A stretch of 64,000 nucleotides of DNA from Artocarpus heterophyllus (GCA_025403435.1 CM046337.1:1309501-1373500), one strand, 5' to 3'; positions 12,246-24,289 are shown, counted from the first letter of the stretch. Translations and numbers: made by a program. Notes: generated by a model not told the origin, from the sequence alone.

Positions 12246-14102
12246 GATAGATTTCTTAACTGTGTAATCTTTCTTTACTTTTATATTAATCGTTGAGATA
12301 ATTTTTTGTTAATTTATTACATTTCACATGATTGAAAAGTATAAAAAGTTCGCTGATTTCATTAATTTGGAAGGAAGTCCAATCCAGTTTGGAAATGCTA
12401 GTCATTTATGTTGGAAAAATTAATGTATACATGTGGAAAGAAATCTTGGGAAGTGCATGACAGTTAGATTTTAGTGGTTTTTTAAGTTAGGAAGCTCAAG
12501 GATTTTGACTTGTGAAACTTGTTAGGACTAAGATGATCATGTTTTAGTAGTCAGTACCATGAGATCAGTTTTTGTCATGGATCAGCATCTAATCTAGCCC
12601 ACAATCTTCAAACAAGCATGCTTGACAGCAGAAACCATGTTACTAAGTTCCAGGCTACAATGTTTGATCATGCATTCATTGGGATTAGAAGAAGTCAGCA
12701 CCATTTCTTCTACACTAGTCCTGCTGACATAGACCACATGTTTTTCTTAAGAGAATCTTTTTATCCACATGTATTTTGATCGAAGCTTAAATAAATAAAT
12801 AAGTAAAAAGAACTGCATTCCTGGTCAAATTTTGATCAGCTTTCATGAGCTCCTTGACATTATCTTGTAATACAAATTCTCTTCAACCTCTTGAACCAAA
12901 TTTACTTCCACCAAGGCAGACGGGCTTTTATTGTAAAGAATTAAGGAGTTTTCCATCCCTAGTGAATTAAATAAAGAGACTTAAATCATTGATGCATATC
13001 ACATAGTTTAATGAAGCAAATCCTTTTATTCTAGAAAATCATCATTCTATATTCCTTAAAGATTGCGGATGCGGGTTCAGGCAGGTTCAGAGAGGAATCA
13101 AACTGCTAAAATTTGGCTATGTCGAAAATCAGAAGAAAATATGGGGCCATGGCGAAACACCGTCACTGAAATTGTCTCTCTGGATATCAGAGGCATTTGT
13201 TTTGGCAGGCAGTCAGTTAAGCTTGATCATGATAAATCCATTTATCTAGTTAAATTTGACTACTGTTGAAAATTAGGAGAAAAGAAGATTTGCCAAAAGT
13301 AGTAGTTCATGAAAGGAGAACATGGCAATTTCCTGGAATATGATGGGGGTTTAAAAGCAAGACTACCCCAGCCAGGTTTAGCTGTGTTTGTCAAACTTAT
13401 AATACATAGAATAGTATTTAGGTATTTATACAAACAAGTACAGAAAAATGAGTTCACGAATTTGGTCTCATGTAATAAGTCACATGATACATTATGTAAA
13501 ATATTCAGAGTTTTCAGAGAAGTCAGGGTTATATGGTTTTTAATTTAGCATCACATGAGTTCTATTACTATTGCCACCACCTACTTGAGCAGTTGAAAAG
13601 TTTGTGAAGCCAGAGTACAGAATTTTCTGCCATTATTTTCCCAACATTCTTGTTTAGTATCTTTCCAATAGATTACAGTTACACAATTTGCCCTGCCAGT
13701 TTGTCAACCAGCCCTTGAATAGTTGCCATCTTGTGCTGGTAAAGTAAGGGAGAAACAGTGCAGCAATACTACTGATACCCACTGACCGACTAAAGGATTC
13801 TTATACTATATTTGGTTCACGGTCTGAACCGTAATCCAAACTTTTTTCGCTCTCTCGTTAAAATTTAAATTTTCGTTCAGCCTGTAACCTATGACTTTTT
13901 CATGCAAGAACCAAGTTATTTTTTTTTTCTTTATTAAGTAATAAAGTGATCATTATTCATTTTTACCGATTACTAATTTGCAAGTGAACTCACATTTCGT
14001 ACCATTATGTGAATTTTAAAAGACCCACAAATTAAATAATAGCATGTGACAATTTTTGACTTACTGCAGACATGTTTATTATTTTAAAGTTTTATTGGGA
14101 GA
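12246..14102. other. Intergenic after LIP2
   Basis: LIP2 3' flank followed by AT-rich DNA. Short open stretches near 13063-13269 and 13309-13548 have no family resemblance, no good context and are probably chance. No repeat boundary recognised. Confidence 0.45.
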
Positions 14103-14215
14103 CATCTAATATATCATTACACTTACTCTTGGCTGCAACTTCATATAACATGCATGCACCATCTAATATATCATTACACTTACTCTTTGGCTGCAACTTC
14201 ATATAACATGCATGG
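14103..14215. repeat. Near-perfect tandem duplication (about 57 bp, two copies)
   Basis: CATCTAATATATCATTACAC and the following CTTACTCTTGGCTGCAAC..ATAACATGCATG occur at 14103-14156 and again at 14160-14215, differing by one inserted T and the end base. The block ends about 100 bp upstream of the peptide gene start at 14319, so it lies in its promoter. Confidence 0.9.
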
Positions 14216-14318
14216 ACCACCACCTTTTCTGAATAGAATACTTCATAAAGATATATCTCTGTCTACTTCCTTCTTCTAACAATCTCCATCTCTCTTTCTT
14301 CTGAAGCAAGCAACCACA

Positions 14319-14585
14319 ATGGAAACCAGTCAAAGAGCTTTGGTTGTATTCTTTGCCTTGATTATCATGCAAACTTCTCTGTGTTCTTCACTCCCTCCCT
14401 GTGAAGAGAAGCAAGTTCATACGAGGGATAGAAACCAACCCAGAAGATTGCTAGTCTCAGTTGCTTCATTTGCTGCTAAACCAAACAAGTTGACCAGTAA
14501 AACTTTAGAAGATGCAGAGAGATCTGTAGAGACAGGTTTAAGGAAAGCACCTCGCAGCAAATCGAATCCTATCCAAAACAAGTAA
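14319..14585 (+). CDS. Small secreted peptide precursor, class unassigned (CLE/IDA-like tail)
   Basis: The open frame gives 88 residues. A hydrophobic signal sequence (ALVVFFALIIMQTSLCSS, residues about 7-24) is followed by a polar, basic middle part with an RRLL site and a C-terminal block GLRKAPRSKSNPIQNK. This layout (signal peptide, variable middle, conserved-looking Pro/Asn-containing tail ending at the C-terminus) is that of plant peptide hormone precursors. The tail resembles the CLE dodecapeptide (R-x-V-P-x-G-P-x-P-x-H-N) if one residue is inserted, and aligns without gaps but weakly to the IDA core (Pro-x-Ser ... Asn). It is canonical for neither, so no symbol is given. The ATG follows a CT-rich leader (14270-14310). 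Only one Cys lies outside the signal region, so it is not a cysteine-rich peptide. Confidence 0.6.
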   Translation: METSQRALVVFFALIIMQTSLCSSLPPCEEKQVHTRDRNQPRRLLVSVASFAAKPNKLTSKTLEDAERSVETGLRKAPRSKSNPIQNK

Positions 14586-16399
14586 ACAAGTAGAACAACA
14601 GTTTAGAAATCTCTGAAGGAAAGAGAGATAAAAATATCTCGTTCTCTTTCCAAATTTTTGCAGTTTCCTTGCTTATTTACTGTTGGATAGGTAGGAGAAT
14701 CAGATCTCTATACTTTCTTCCTTTCTTGTTTGTTCCCCCCACTTTCCCCGTTTCTCCAAATTTTTTTTTTTTAAAGATTAGATTCTTGTATTTCTTTACT
14801 TCTAGAGTTAGATTCAGAAAAACAAAAAAAGCATAAAAGAGGGAAATATATTTGGAAAAATCTGTAAGAAATTTATCTTAAATAGTATTTAATTATGTGC
14901 TTATCTTTTTGTTAGTGATTATTACCTATTAAATATGTGAATATATGATCTTATTGTGGTGCTTGGTAAGAATTGCAGATGAAAGAAATCTGCACTTGTT
15001 AAATCATTTATAGTAACAGATTTGCTATTAAAATTTGACCTCCTTTTAGGTGGTAGGTTTACAGCTAAAATGTTTTGTTGATTCTTCTCTCTCCCTCTCA
15101 AATTATTTGTTCTTTTAAATCATCATCTTTTCCCTTGTGGTACTGCAAATACTGCTATCCTTCAAGATTCATTATCTGTTATGACTTTTATCTCCTCTTA
15201 TCAATCAAACATGATGAACTACCCTTTTTATGGTCAATTTCTCTTGCTCATCTCCTTTAATAAGTTTCTGCCAGAGGAGCTCTGTAAAAATAACCAGATC
15301 AGTTACTCTTAAAAAAAGAAAAAAAGCAAAGGGTTATGGAAAAAAAAAAAAAAAAAACTGAATGAAAACATGGTTTTAGCTTACTAGTTTGTTAGCTGGT
15401 AGCTTCCTAGTTTGTTAGCTGACCAAAGGAGGGATCGTTATGTATCTGCCTCTGCGACTACAGTTTCCCTTGTATAGTTAAATTCTGTAGAATCTCTTTT
15501 CTTTCTTCAGATCTCAAAAGAGAACTTGGTAAAAACTGCTTTAATTTCTTATTCTGGCTAAAAGGGCAGTCAAACAAGTGCCTATAATCTTTAAGTTAAT
15601 GGCTTTCAAGTTTTAACTGCACGATAATTGTCAGATTAGGCTTAAACTTGTGGCCAAATCAGTTTAAATTGTCTGATTTGGATTGGTATTCAGTACAGAT
15701 AGGACACAATTTGATGATGCTTCCCCATTTTATTTCTTCTCAAAAAGATACATTATGTCATCTTTTCAGGAATTATGGAGGAAATGAAAAGCTTGAATGT
15801 AGCAATATTTATGCTTTACCACGACCTTATTTGTCCTGCAGATTAATAATGTTTCCAGTCTTGAATCCAATTGCTGTTATTTATTACCTTTCTAGTCTTT
15901 GTCGTCTTAATTTTCTTGTTTCTTAAATAAAATATGCTAATCATTAAAAGTTGTCTATGTCAAACTCAAACTCAAACCACTCAAATATATCTTTCAATAT
16001 TTATTGTTCTCTGTGTTTATTAACATTCTCTTCTCAAGTTCTGTCTATACATTCCCCGCTGGATTTGGTCGTCCCGTAAACTTTTTTTCTTTTTCTTTAA
16101 TTCAACAATGGCATCGGATTGTTTACTTATTGGGCAGCTACTACTCTTCTTCTGACTTTGGCGTCAACATTACATACCCAAAACTTTTTTCTGTCCTTTC
16201 TTGAATTCTTTCCTGATAACGACTAAGAAAATCTCTTATTCAATGGCCAATAGTACTGTATATAAGTGAACAAAAGACTTCCATGAAATGGGCAAAATCA
16301 TGCACGTACATATGCAAATATGCTTCATAGAGCCATGAGAAAGAATGACACATTAACCCTTGTTTTGATCCATAATGACCATATTGTAAGCTTCTGGAT
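14586..16399. other. Intergenic between peptide gene and receptor-kinase array
   Basis: AT-rich, with poly(T)/poly(A) tracts (near 14760 and 15340) and no sustained reading frame. A short direct repeat, TAGTTTGTTAGCTG, occurs twice near 15384-15421. Promoter of the first lectin-kinase relic expected at the right edge. Confidence 0.45.
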
Positions 16400-18741
16400 A
16401 TGGCCTTTTCTCTTCGGATCATAGCATTTTCCTTGCTTCTTCTTCTACCAACTTCTTGTTTGGCCCAAACTAACAATGGAAACATAACTGTCGGAGATTA
16501 TCTATTCGCAAAAGGATGTTCTTCTTCTTCTTGGCTTTCTCCATCTGGTGATTTTGGGTTTTGGCTTTCGCCAACTACAAAACCAACATGATCACTTCTT
16601 GCTTTGCGTATGGTATGCCAAGATACCAGACAAAAACATCATTCGGTACGCAAATGAAGACATCCGGCACCAAAGGACTCAAAAATCAACCTCACTGCTG
16701 ATCACGGGCTTGTGCTAACTAATCCTCAAGACGAGGAACTATGGAAATCCGAGTTTCTTTGAGTTGTTGCCTATGCTGTTATGAACGATGAAGGCAACTT
16801 TGTGCTTCATGATAATAATTCAAACACTTTATGGGAAACTTTCAAGAATCCTACAGATACCATGTTACATTCTCAACTGATGGACAGAGAGGAGGGATGC
16901 TTTCTTCTCATCAATCGGAGGCAAACTATGCTAAAGGGAGATTTCAACTACGTTTACGAGAAGATGGGCATGTCTTACTCAATACCATAAATCTCCCAAC
17001 CGACTATAAGAACGAGCGTTATTATCGAACCAAAGATATAATACAATTGGTCTTCAACGAGTCAGGCCAAATGTATGCTTTGAGAGAGAGTGGTGGAAGA
17101 TTCAATCTGACAGATGAAAGGATACTTTCGACGAGGGACAACTATTTACGAGCAACTCTAATTTTTGATGGAGTTTTCATACAGTATTTTCATCCAAAGA
17201 GTTTCACTACTAGAAATGTGAGTTGGACTTCTCTCTTGACTGTGCCAGATAATATTTGCTTTATGACAGTCTCAAAAGATTTTAGTATTTGTGGCCACAA
17301 CAGCATTTGCTTTCTGAGAGACGATAAGAGGCCAAGGTGTGAATGCCCAAGAGGGTAGTCTCTGCTTGATCCAAACGACGTTTATGGAAGTTGCAAACCG
17401 GATTTCTGCAAAGCTGTAGAGAAGATGAGCTTAGTAATGACAAGGATCTATATGATGTTGTGGAGCTCAAAAATACTGATTGGCCCACATCGGATTACAC
17501 GAAGTTGGATCCTTATACTGCAGAAATGTGCAAACAATCTTGCTTGCAAGATTACCTCCGTGCGGTATCCGTTTTCAGGGAAGGAAGTTGTTGGAAGAAG
17601 AAGTTACTACTCTCAAATGGGAGAGTGGACAGCAGTCAGCCGTTGGTTGCTTTCATCAAAGTAAGGAAGGATAATTTTAGCACTTCTCCTGCTTTATATG
17701 TTATGAACAAAGACCAGGACACTTTTATCATTATGGGATCAATTATATTGGGCATCCATGTCTGTGTTAAATTATTTTTGATTGGTGGAACTTGTAGGGT
17801 AAAACGATTTTTCTTGATTTGCAAGAAGAAGGCTCAAAGGTTTTCAACAGAAGTAACTGATACAAGTTCACGCCGCTTCACTTACAAAGAACTTGAAGAA
17901 GCCACAGATAGGGAGGGGAGCTTTCAGAGATGTTTACAAAGGAGAATTGCAAGACGGCTTTGTGGCAGTGAAGAAACTAATAAAAAGTTTTGCCGTACAA
18001 GATGGCGAGGAGTTCAAGACTGAAGTGAAAGCCATTGGTAGGACACATCACAAGAATCTCGTACGCCTGGTTGGATATTGCGACGAGAATCAACATCGCC
18101 TATTAGTGTACGAATTCATGAGCAATGGCACTTTGGCAGCTTTCCTTTTTGGGGATTCAAAGCCCAGTTGGAAGCAGAGAATTGACATCGCATTGGGGAC
18201 CGCAAGAGGGCTCCTGTATTTGCATGAAGAATGCATCACTCAAAATATAAAGCCTCAGAACATACTTCTTGACGATTGTTACAATGCCAAAATATCGGAT
18301 TTCGGGCTGGCAAAGCTATTGATGATGAACCATAGCCAAACAGACGCAGCCATAAGAGTAACAAAAGGGTATGTTGCACCTGAATGGTTTAGGAACATGC
18401 CTATCACAGCTAAAGATGATGTCTATAGCTTTGGAGTTGTACTACTTGAGATAATCTGCTGCGGAAGAAGTGTGGATGTGGAGACGTGTGGTGAAGAGAT
18501 TTTGGCTGATTGGGTTTGCGATTGCTTCCAAGTGGGGAATTTAGAAGTTTTGGTTGAGGACTGTGAATTAAAGGGCTTGGATGATAGAAAGCAGCTTGAG
18601 AGGATTGTGATGGTTGCTATTTGGTGCATTCAAGAAAATCCGTCTCTTAGACCGACCATGGGGAAAGTTGTGCAGATGCTTGAAGGAGTTGTTGAAATCC
18701 ATGTTCCACCATCTCCCTCACCAGTTTCCACAACCAACTAA
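16400..18741 (+). pseudogene. G-type lectin receptor kinase pseudogene (copy A)
   Basis: Same plan as the intact copy at 36100: signal peptide (MAFSLRIIAFSLLLLLP), B-lectin domain, EGF/PAN region, membrane helix, kinase. It is broken in several places. An extra T near 16560 shifts frame inside the lectin domain and leads to a stop at 16589-16591. Further shifts follow between 16660 and 16830. A TAG at 17356-17358 replaces the Tyr codon after ECPRG. About 17 bp are missing at 17910, just before the glycine loop. In the kinase part (frame open 17893-18741) the catalytic loop has lost the five residues normally reading IIHCD (TQNIKPQN remains), so the catalytic Asp is gone. DFGLAK and VAPEWF are still present. 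It cannot make a full receptor and even the kinase fragment should be inactive. Confidence 0.9.
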
Positions 18742-19611
18742 TTTTTTTTATTTTTTTACGTACGAATTGAGTCTCAAACCGATATCTCCTGTCTGTAATG
18801 GTATCAAACAAGAGTTGAACATTGTTCGGGGGGTCTCAATAAAAGGGCACATTAGCAATTGGCTGCTGCCAAGTGATCCTTCTCCGAACTTTCTGAATGT
18901 TTAGAAAAATAAAAAATGCATACTACGAGAAGGAGAATATCAAGTCTTATTTCTTGTCCCTTTCCGATTAGATTTGAATTAAAAGCATCCTAATAATTTA
19001 AATTTTATAAAAGAAAATATGATAACAAAGCCGGTGTTTTCAAACACACTTTTTTATTGATTGACAATTTGAGAAAAAGGTGTTTTAGTTGAACAATTAG
19101 ATAAATAAAAAAGTTATTTAAGAAAACTATATTCGATATTAAAAAATATTTTAAAGAATTATAAGAGAAAATTTAGGCAGCAAATAATGATGTTCATATG
19201 GATAAATTAGAAGAAAAAAAATACTTCAACAATATACATTTAAAATCTTCAATTTGAAGAGAAAATGATAAAAAGAAGGGCAAGAATAGAAAAAGATACA
19301 CTATTAGGAAGAAAAGCACAAAAAAAAAAAAAAGGACGACAAGCATAAAAAAAGCTAAAAAGAAGAGCAAAATGAAAAATATAAAGGACCTGTTTGTTTT
19401 GATATTTTAATCACGGTTTGAATTATTTTATTATAATATTTTCTCTTATAAAAATTTAAATTTTTATTTAAATATCTTATTTAAATACTAGAATCAAATG
19501 GGTCAAAAATTATCTAGGGTAGAAAAAAAAACTCGGCGGCCAAAAAAAAAAAAAAGAAAAAGAGAAGCATAACACGGAAAAGTTATTGGCTATTCGGTAG
19601 TGGAGATGCAT
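18742..19611. other. Intergenic after copy A
   Basis: AT-rich DNA with several A-tracts (19320, 19540). No gene and no clear element boundary seen. Confidence 0.4.
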
Positions 19612-19926
19612 GGACCGTTCGATTTGATCGTCTCCCGTGACAAGACAGAGGTAGTTTCATTCTTAGAGGACTTTTACATCTCCAAGTGGGGACACACATT
19701 TTGTTGGGGGTAAATTTCATAAATTCTCTAGGTTAGTCATTAAGTCAACATACTCCTCAACTTTAAAATATATGCATTGTACTTTTAAAGCATAATACTT
19801 CTTTAAATTTATCTTAAATTTTGAAAATATTATTTTTTTAATAAAATTGTTAAATTTTTGTTTGATTTGAGATTAGATATAATATTAAGGGATTAATGTT
19901 TTTTATACTTTAAATGAATTAATTAG

Positions 19927-20002
19927 GCATCAAACTCTTGCATATTTTATCATTAGAGTATCAAGCATCAAACTCTTATATATTTTGTCTTTAGAGTAAC
20001 TA
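19927..20002. repeat. 38 bp imperfect tandem pair inside the element
   Basis: GCATCAAACTCTTGCATATT.. and GCATCAAACTCTTATATATT.. follow each other, both running on to TTAGAGTA. Confidence 0.7.
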
Positions 20003-20207
20003 CTCAAAACCCAAAAAATATGAAGGAGAAGTGAAGAACTAACATAATTCAAGCTAGTTCTTTTAAAGGTTTTGAATAAACCGATAAATTTATCCTTTTA
20101 ATGATAATAATAAATATTATTTTATTCAAAAAACAATACGTTTCAAATTTTAGATGGTGAAATATAAAGAAGTATTATATAGTTTAAGGGATACAACAAA
20201 TATATTT

Positions 20208-20301
20208 AAAGTTTGAGGGCAATTTAATACAAATAATATAGTTTTGGAGGAATTAAAGTTTGAGGGCAATTTAATACAAATAATATAGTTTTGGAGGAAT
20301 T
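20208..20301. repeat. Perfect 47 bp tandem duplication
   Basis: The unit from AAAGTTTGAGGGCAATTTAA to TTTTGGAGGAATT occurs at 20208-20254 and again at 20255-20301 without a mismatch, near the right end of the element. Confidence 0.95.
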
Positions 20302-20702
20302 AGTAAAATTTGTGCCTTGTTTTATTTCAAATTTCTTATTTAATGACTTCTTACACTTAAAAAAGTAATTGATTCGAAGTCATTTGCTCGTCTTCCGTGA
20401 TTAGAGGACTTTTATATCTCCAGGTGGGGACACACATTTTGTTTTATTGCAAAGTTCTTATTTACGGACCGACTACGCTTAAAAAGCATTTGATTTGAAG
20501 TTTTCCTGGAAAAATCGTACATGTAATGCAACATCTTTGTTATTTTAAAAAAATGTGTCACTTATTTTGAATCAATTAACGTTAAGACCATCTTAAAGTT
20601 AAAACCATCAGTACTTCATCCCACAAGTATTATAGCAACAATGACACCGTTTACAAGTCTCTGATTTGATTCATTTTGGTTAAGTTTTCATTTTCCTTAA
20701 CA

Positions 20703-23147
20703 ATGGCTTTTTCTCTTGGGATTATCCTTTTTCCTTTTCTTCTTCTTCTTCTTCTACCGACTTCTTCCTTTGCCCAAAGTAACAACGGCAACATTACCGT
20801 CGGAGCTTCTCTGTTCGCAAAAGCCGAGAATTCTTCTTCTTGGCTTTCTTCGTCTGGTGATTTTGCCTTGGGCTTTCGCCAGTTACAGAACCAACATGAT
20901 CTCTTCTTGCTTTGCATATGTTACGCCAAGATACCGGACAAAACCATCGTTTGGTATGCAAACGGAGACCAACCCGTTTCGAAGGACTCAAAAATCAACC
21001 TCACTGCTGATCGCGGACTTGTGCTAACTAGTCCCCAAGGCCAAGAGCTATGGAAATCTGAGACTATTTTTGGAGATGTTGCCTATGCTGTTATGAGTGA
21101 CAAAGGCAACTTTGTGCTCCACGATGGCCGTTCAAACAAGTTATGGGAAACATTCGAGAATCCTACAGATACCATCTTGCCTTCTCAGGTAATAGATAGA
21201 GGAGAGACACTTTCATCTCGTCAAACCGAGACAAACTTTTCCAGAGGGAGATTCCAACTACGTTTGAAAAAAGATGGGAATCTTGTCCTCAACACCATAA
21301 ACTTGCCCACCAACTTCGCTAACAATCCTTATTATGAAAGTAACACCACTGGGGGGTCTAATTTGTTAGGAACACATTTGGTTTTCAACGAGTCGGGTCA
21401 CATGTACATTCTCGGGGAGAATGGTGAAAGATTCGATTTGTCAGATCAAGGAACTTTAGTCCCATCAAGGGGCTATTACTTTCGAGCAACTTTGAGTTGT
21501 GATGGAGTTTTTACACAATATTTTCATCCAAAGAGTTTTGGTACTGGTGTTAACGTGAGTTGGACTCCTCTTTGGTCTATTCCAGACAATATTTGCATCT
21601 CAATGATTGTTCCATCAGGTGTTGGAGTTTGTGGGTACAACAGCATTTGCTTTCTTAAAAAAGATAAAAAGGCCAAGGTGTGAATGCCTGAGAGGGTACT
21701 CTCTGCTCGATTCAAACGACCTCTATGGAAGCTGCAAGCCGGATTTCATACAAGGATGTAAAGAAGACGAGCTTAGTAATAATACCATGGATCTATATGA
21801 TATTGCCGAGCTCAAGAATGCTGGTTGGCCGACATCAGATTACATGCAATTGAATCCTTCTACTGAAGAAATGTGCAAACAATCTTGCTTACAAGATTGC
21901 TTCTGTGCAGTTGCCGTTCTCAGGGAAGGAACTTGTTGGAAGAAGAAGTTTCCTCTCTCAAACGGGAGAGTGGACAACAGTCGTCCATCAGTTGCTTTCA
22001 TCAAAATACGCAAGGATAATTTTAGTACTTTACCTCAAAGCAAAGATAATTCTAGTACTACGCCTCGATATCCTGTACTTCCGGATGCAAAGAAGAAAGA
22101 CCAAGGCAGTTTGACCCTTACGGGTTCAATTATGTTTGGCAGCTCTGTCTTTGTTAATTTTTTGTTGGTTGGTGCAATCTGTGTGGGATATTTCTTGATT
22201 TACAAGAGGAAGCATAAAAGGTTTCCCAAAGAAGTTTCCGATATGAACTTGCGTCGCTTCACTTACAAGGAACTTGAAGAAGCCACAGATGGGTTCAGAG
22301 AGGAATTGGGAAAGGGAACTTTTGGAACTGTGTACAAAGGGAAACTACAAGAGGCCTATGTGGCAGTGAAGAAATTAAGATGGTGGTACAAGATGGCGAG
22401 AGGGAATTCAAGGCTGAAATTAAAGCAATTGGGCACACACATCACAAGAATCTTGTGCGCTTGCTTGGATTTTGTGAAGTGAACCAACATCGTCTATTGG
22501 TGTACGAGTTCATGAGTAGTGGAACTTTAGCAACTCTTCTTTTCGGTGATTCAAAACCCACTTGGAAGCAGAGAATGGAAATTGCCCTGGGGATTGCTAG
22601 AGGGCTCTTGTATTTGCATGAGGACTGCAACACACAGATCATCCGTTGTGACATAAAGCCTCAAAACATACTTCTTGATGAGTATTACAATGCCAAGATA
22701 TCGGACTTTGGCTTAGCAAAGCTGTTGATGATGAATCAGAGCCATACTCTTACGAGCATTAGAGGAACAAAAGGGTATGTTGAACCTGAATTTTTTAGGA
22801 ATGTGCCTGTCACTTCCAAAGTTGATGTGTATAGCTTTGGAGTGGTACTCCTTGAGACCATATGCTGCAGAAGAAATGTAGAAGTGGAGATTTGCGGAAA
22901 AGAGATTTTGACAGATTTGGCTTATGACTGCTTCCAAGAGGGAAATTTAGATGTTCTGGTTGAGGACTCTGAATTAGAGGGCTTGGATGATAGGAAGTGG
23001 CTGGAGAGGATTGTGATGGTTGCCATTTGGTGCATTCAAGAAAACCCGTCTCTTAGACCAACAATGAGGAAAGTTGTGCAGATGCTTGAAGGAGTTGTTG
23101 AAGTCCATGTTCCCCCATGCCCCTCACCATTTTCTACAGCCAACTAA
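20703..23147 (+). pseudogene. G-type lectin receptor kinase, two frameshifts (copy B)
   Basis: Nearly complete receptor kinase starting at the ATG at 20703 (MAFSLGIILFPFLLLLLLP, signal peptide). The lectin, EGF and PAN regions are followed by a membrane helix (about 22130-22205) and a kinase ending with the TAA at 23145-23147. Two frame breaks interrupt it. One extra A in the run at about 21664-21670 (after CFLKKDK) leads to TGA at 21681-21683. A second shift lies near 22375-22380, between VAVKKL and the VVQDGE segment. Kinase motifs are LGKGTFGTVYKG, VAVKK, a catalytic loop RCDIKPQN (His replaced by Arg, Asp kept), SDFGLAK, and VEPEFF in place of VAPEWF. Each break is small and the rest is well preserved, so this is a young pseudogene or contains assembly errors. 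Confidence 0.85.
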
Positions 23148-23711
23148 AGCTTCTTCTATGTTGATTGATTATCATCATGGCCTTGTGCTACTATATTTCT
23201 GCCACTCTCATACCACTTAATAGTATGTTGACGAAACTTTTAAATTTATGCACAAGATATTATCTAGCTTATTATTAAAGGGTTCAATAAGTTCTTGTCA
23301 ATCTGTCAAAACTTTTGAATCGTCCAGAAAAATGTTGAGAGTTTGCAGTCTCGAATTTTGATCGAAGATATTTGGTTTTAATATCAGTTTACACCAACTA
23401 TGTGTCACCATTTACCGTTACAATTCTCTGGTGCAAATTACTTAGAACTACCCTTTTGGTATTTCCGTCTTTTGTATTTTATGCTTACAAAGTTACAATC
23501 TAGCTTTATGTATCTGAACTTCGTATTCAATTCTGTTTTTCTTAGCACTAACTACACCACACTAAACACTACACGAGAGTCAACATCGAGTTGAGATCAC
23601 ATGAAACCAAATAAACATCATGGCAAGAATCTCGAGCTAATGACATAGGAACATAAAATACTAAAATTGGAGGGAAGACCGAGTAATCGATAAAAAAATT
23701 TTACTTTTTTT

Positions 23712-24171
23712 TTATTAATACTAATGGTCTCTCTTATTTTGCTTTCTAAACTTTAAAAATCATATTTATCTTGTGAACTTTTAAAACTTCTCACTTTACC
23801 TCTTACTTTGAAAGTTACCACTATCCCTTTGAATTTCTAAAGCTTCTTGTTTTGCCACTAGAACTTTTAATTTTTTGTTTAAATAGACAAAATTACACTC
23901 ACTTGGAAGTCATAAAATGTAATTTTTACCATTTGTAAGTGACCTATGTGCGAATTATGTAGGCTTAATTCTATTTATCTGAATGGAAAATCAAAGACTC
24001 AAAGGGCAAAGCGGGTAACTCTGAATGTTTAAGAGCCAAAGTGGTGATTTATAAAGTTTATAGGACAGAATAAAAAGTTTTGAAAGTTTAGTAGACAAAG
24101 CGATGATTTTTAAAATTTAAAAGCTAAAATAAAATAGACCCTAAAATTAAGAGGTTATTAGTATTAATAAT
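23712..24171. repeat. MITE-like element, TIR TTATTAATACTAAT
   Basis: The left end TTATTAATACTAATGGTCTC (from 23712) matches the reverse complement of the right end TTATTAATACTAATAACCTC (to 24171). The inside has mirrored GTTT/AAAG-rich arms and no coding frame. Confidence 0.65.
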
Positions 24172-24289
24172 TTTTTTAAATAACTTCATTACTATTAGAC
24201 CATGTTTTCGCTAGAAGAAAAATAAGCATTGAAACAAAGGAAGCAACACGTTTAAAACAAAGCAGCATCACAAACATAAAGTAAATTTG

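Larger units (their letters stand above)
19706..20316. mobile_element. 611 bp terminal-inverted-repeat element with 5 bp target duplication
   Basis: The element starts GGGGGTAAATTTCATAAATTC and its right end, read in reverse complement, is GGCACAAATTTTACTAATTCC. It is flanked by TTGTT at 19701-19705 and 20317-20321. The neighbouring undamaged copy of the same module shows the empty site (ACATTTTGTTTTAT near 20440). No coding capacity; superfamily not assigned. Confidence 0.75.
19612..20505. repeat. Tandemly duplicated upstream module, first copy split by an insertion
   Basis: Copy 1 (from about 19612, with AGAGGACTTTTACATCTCC and GGGGACACACATTTTGTT) continues after the inserted element at 20317 (TTGTTTTATTTCAAATTTCT). 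Copy 2 (about 20384-20505) has the same words uninterrupted: AGAGGACTTTTATATCTCC, GGGGACACACATTTTGTTTT. The duplication lies 200-1100 bp upstream of copy B. Confidence 0.75.

Noticed and set aside
13063..13548. Two open stretches of 68 and 79 codons
   Set aside because: No domain, no signal peptide, no codon bias or splice context; length is expected by chance in this DNA.
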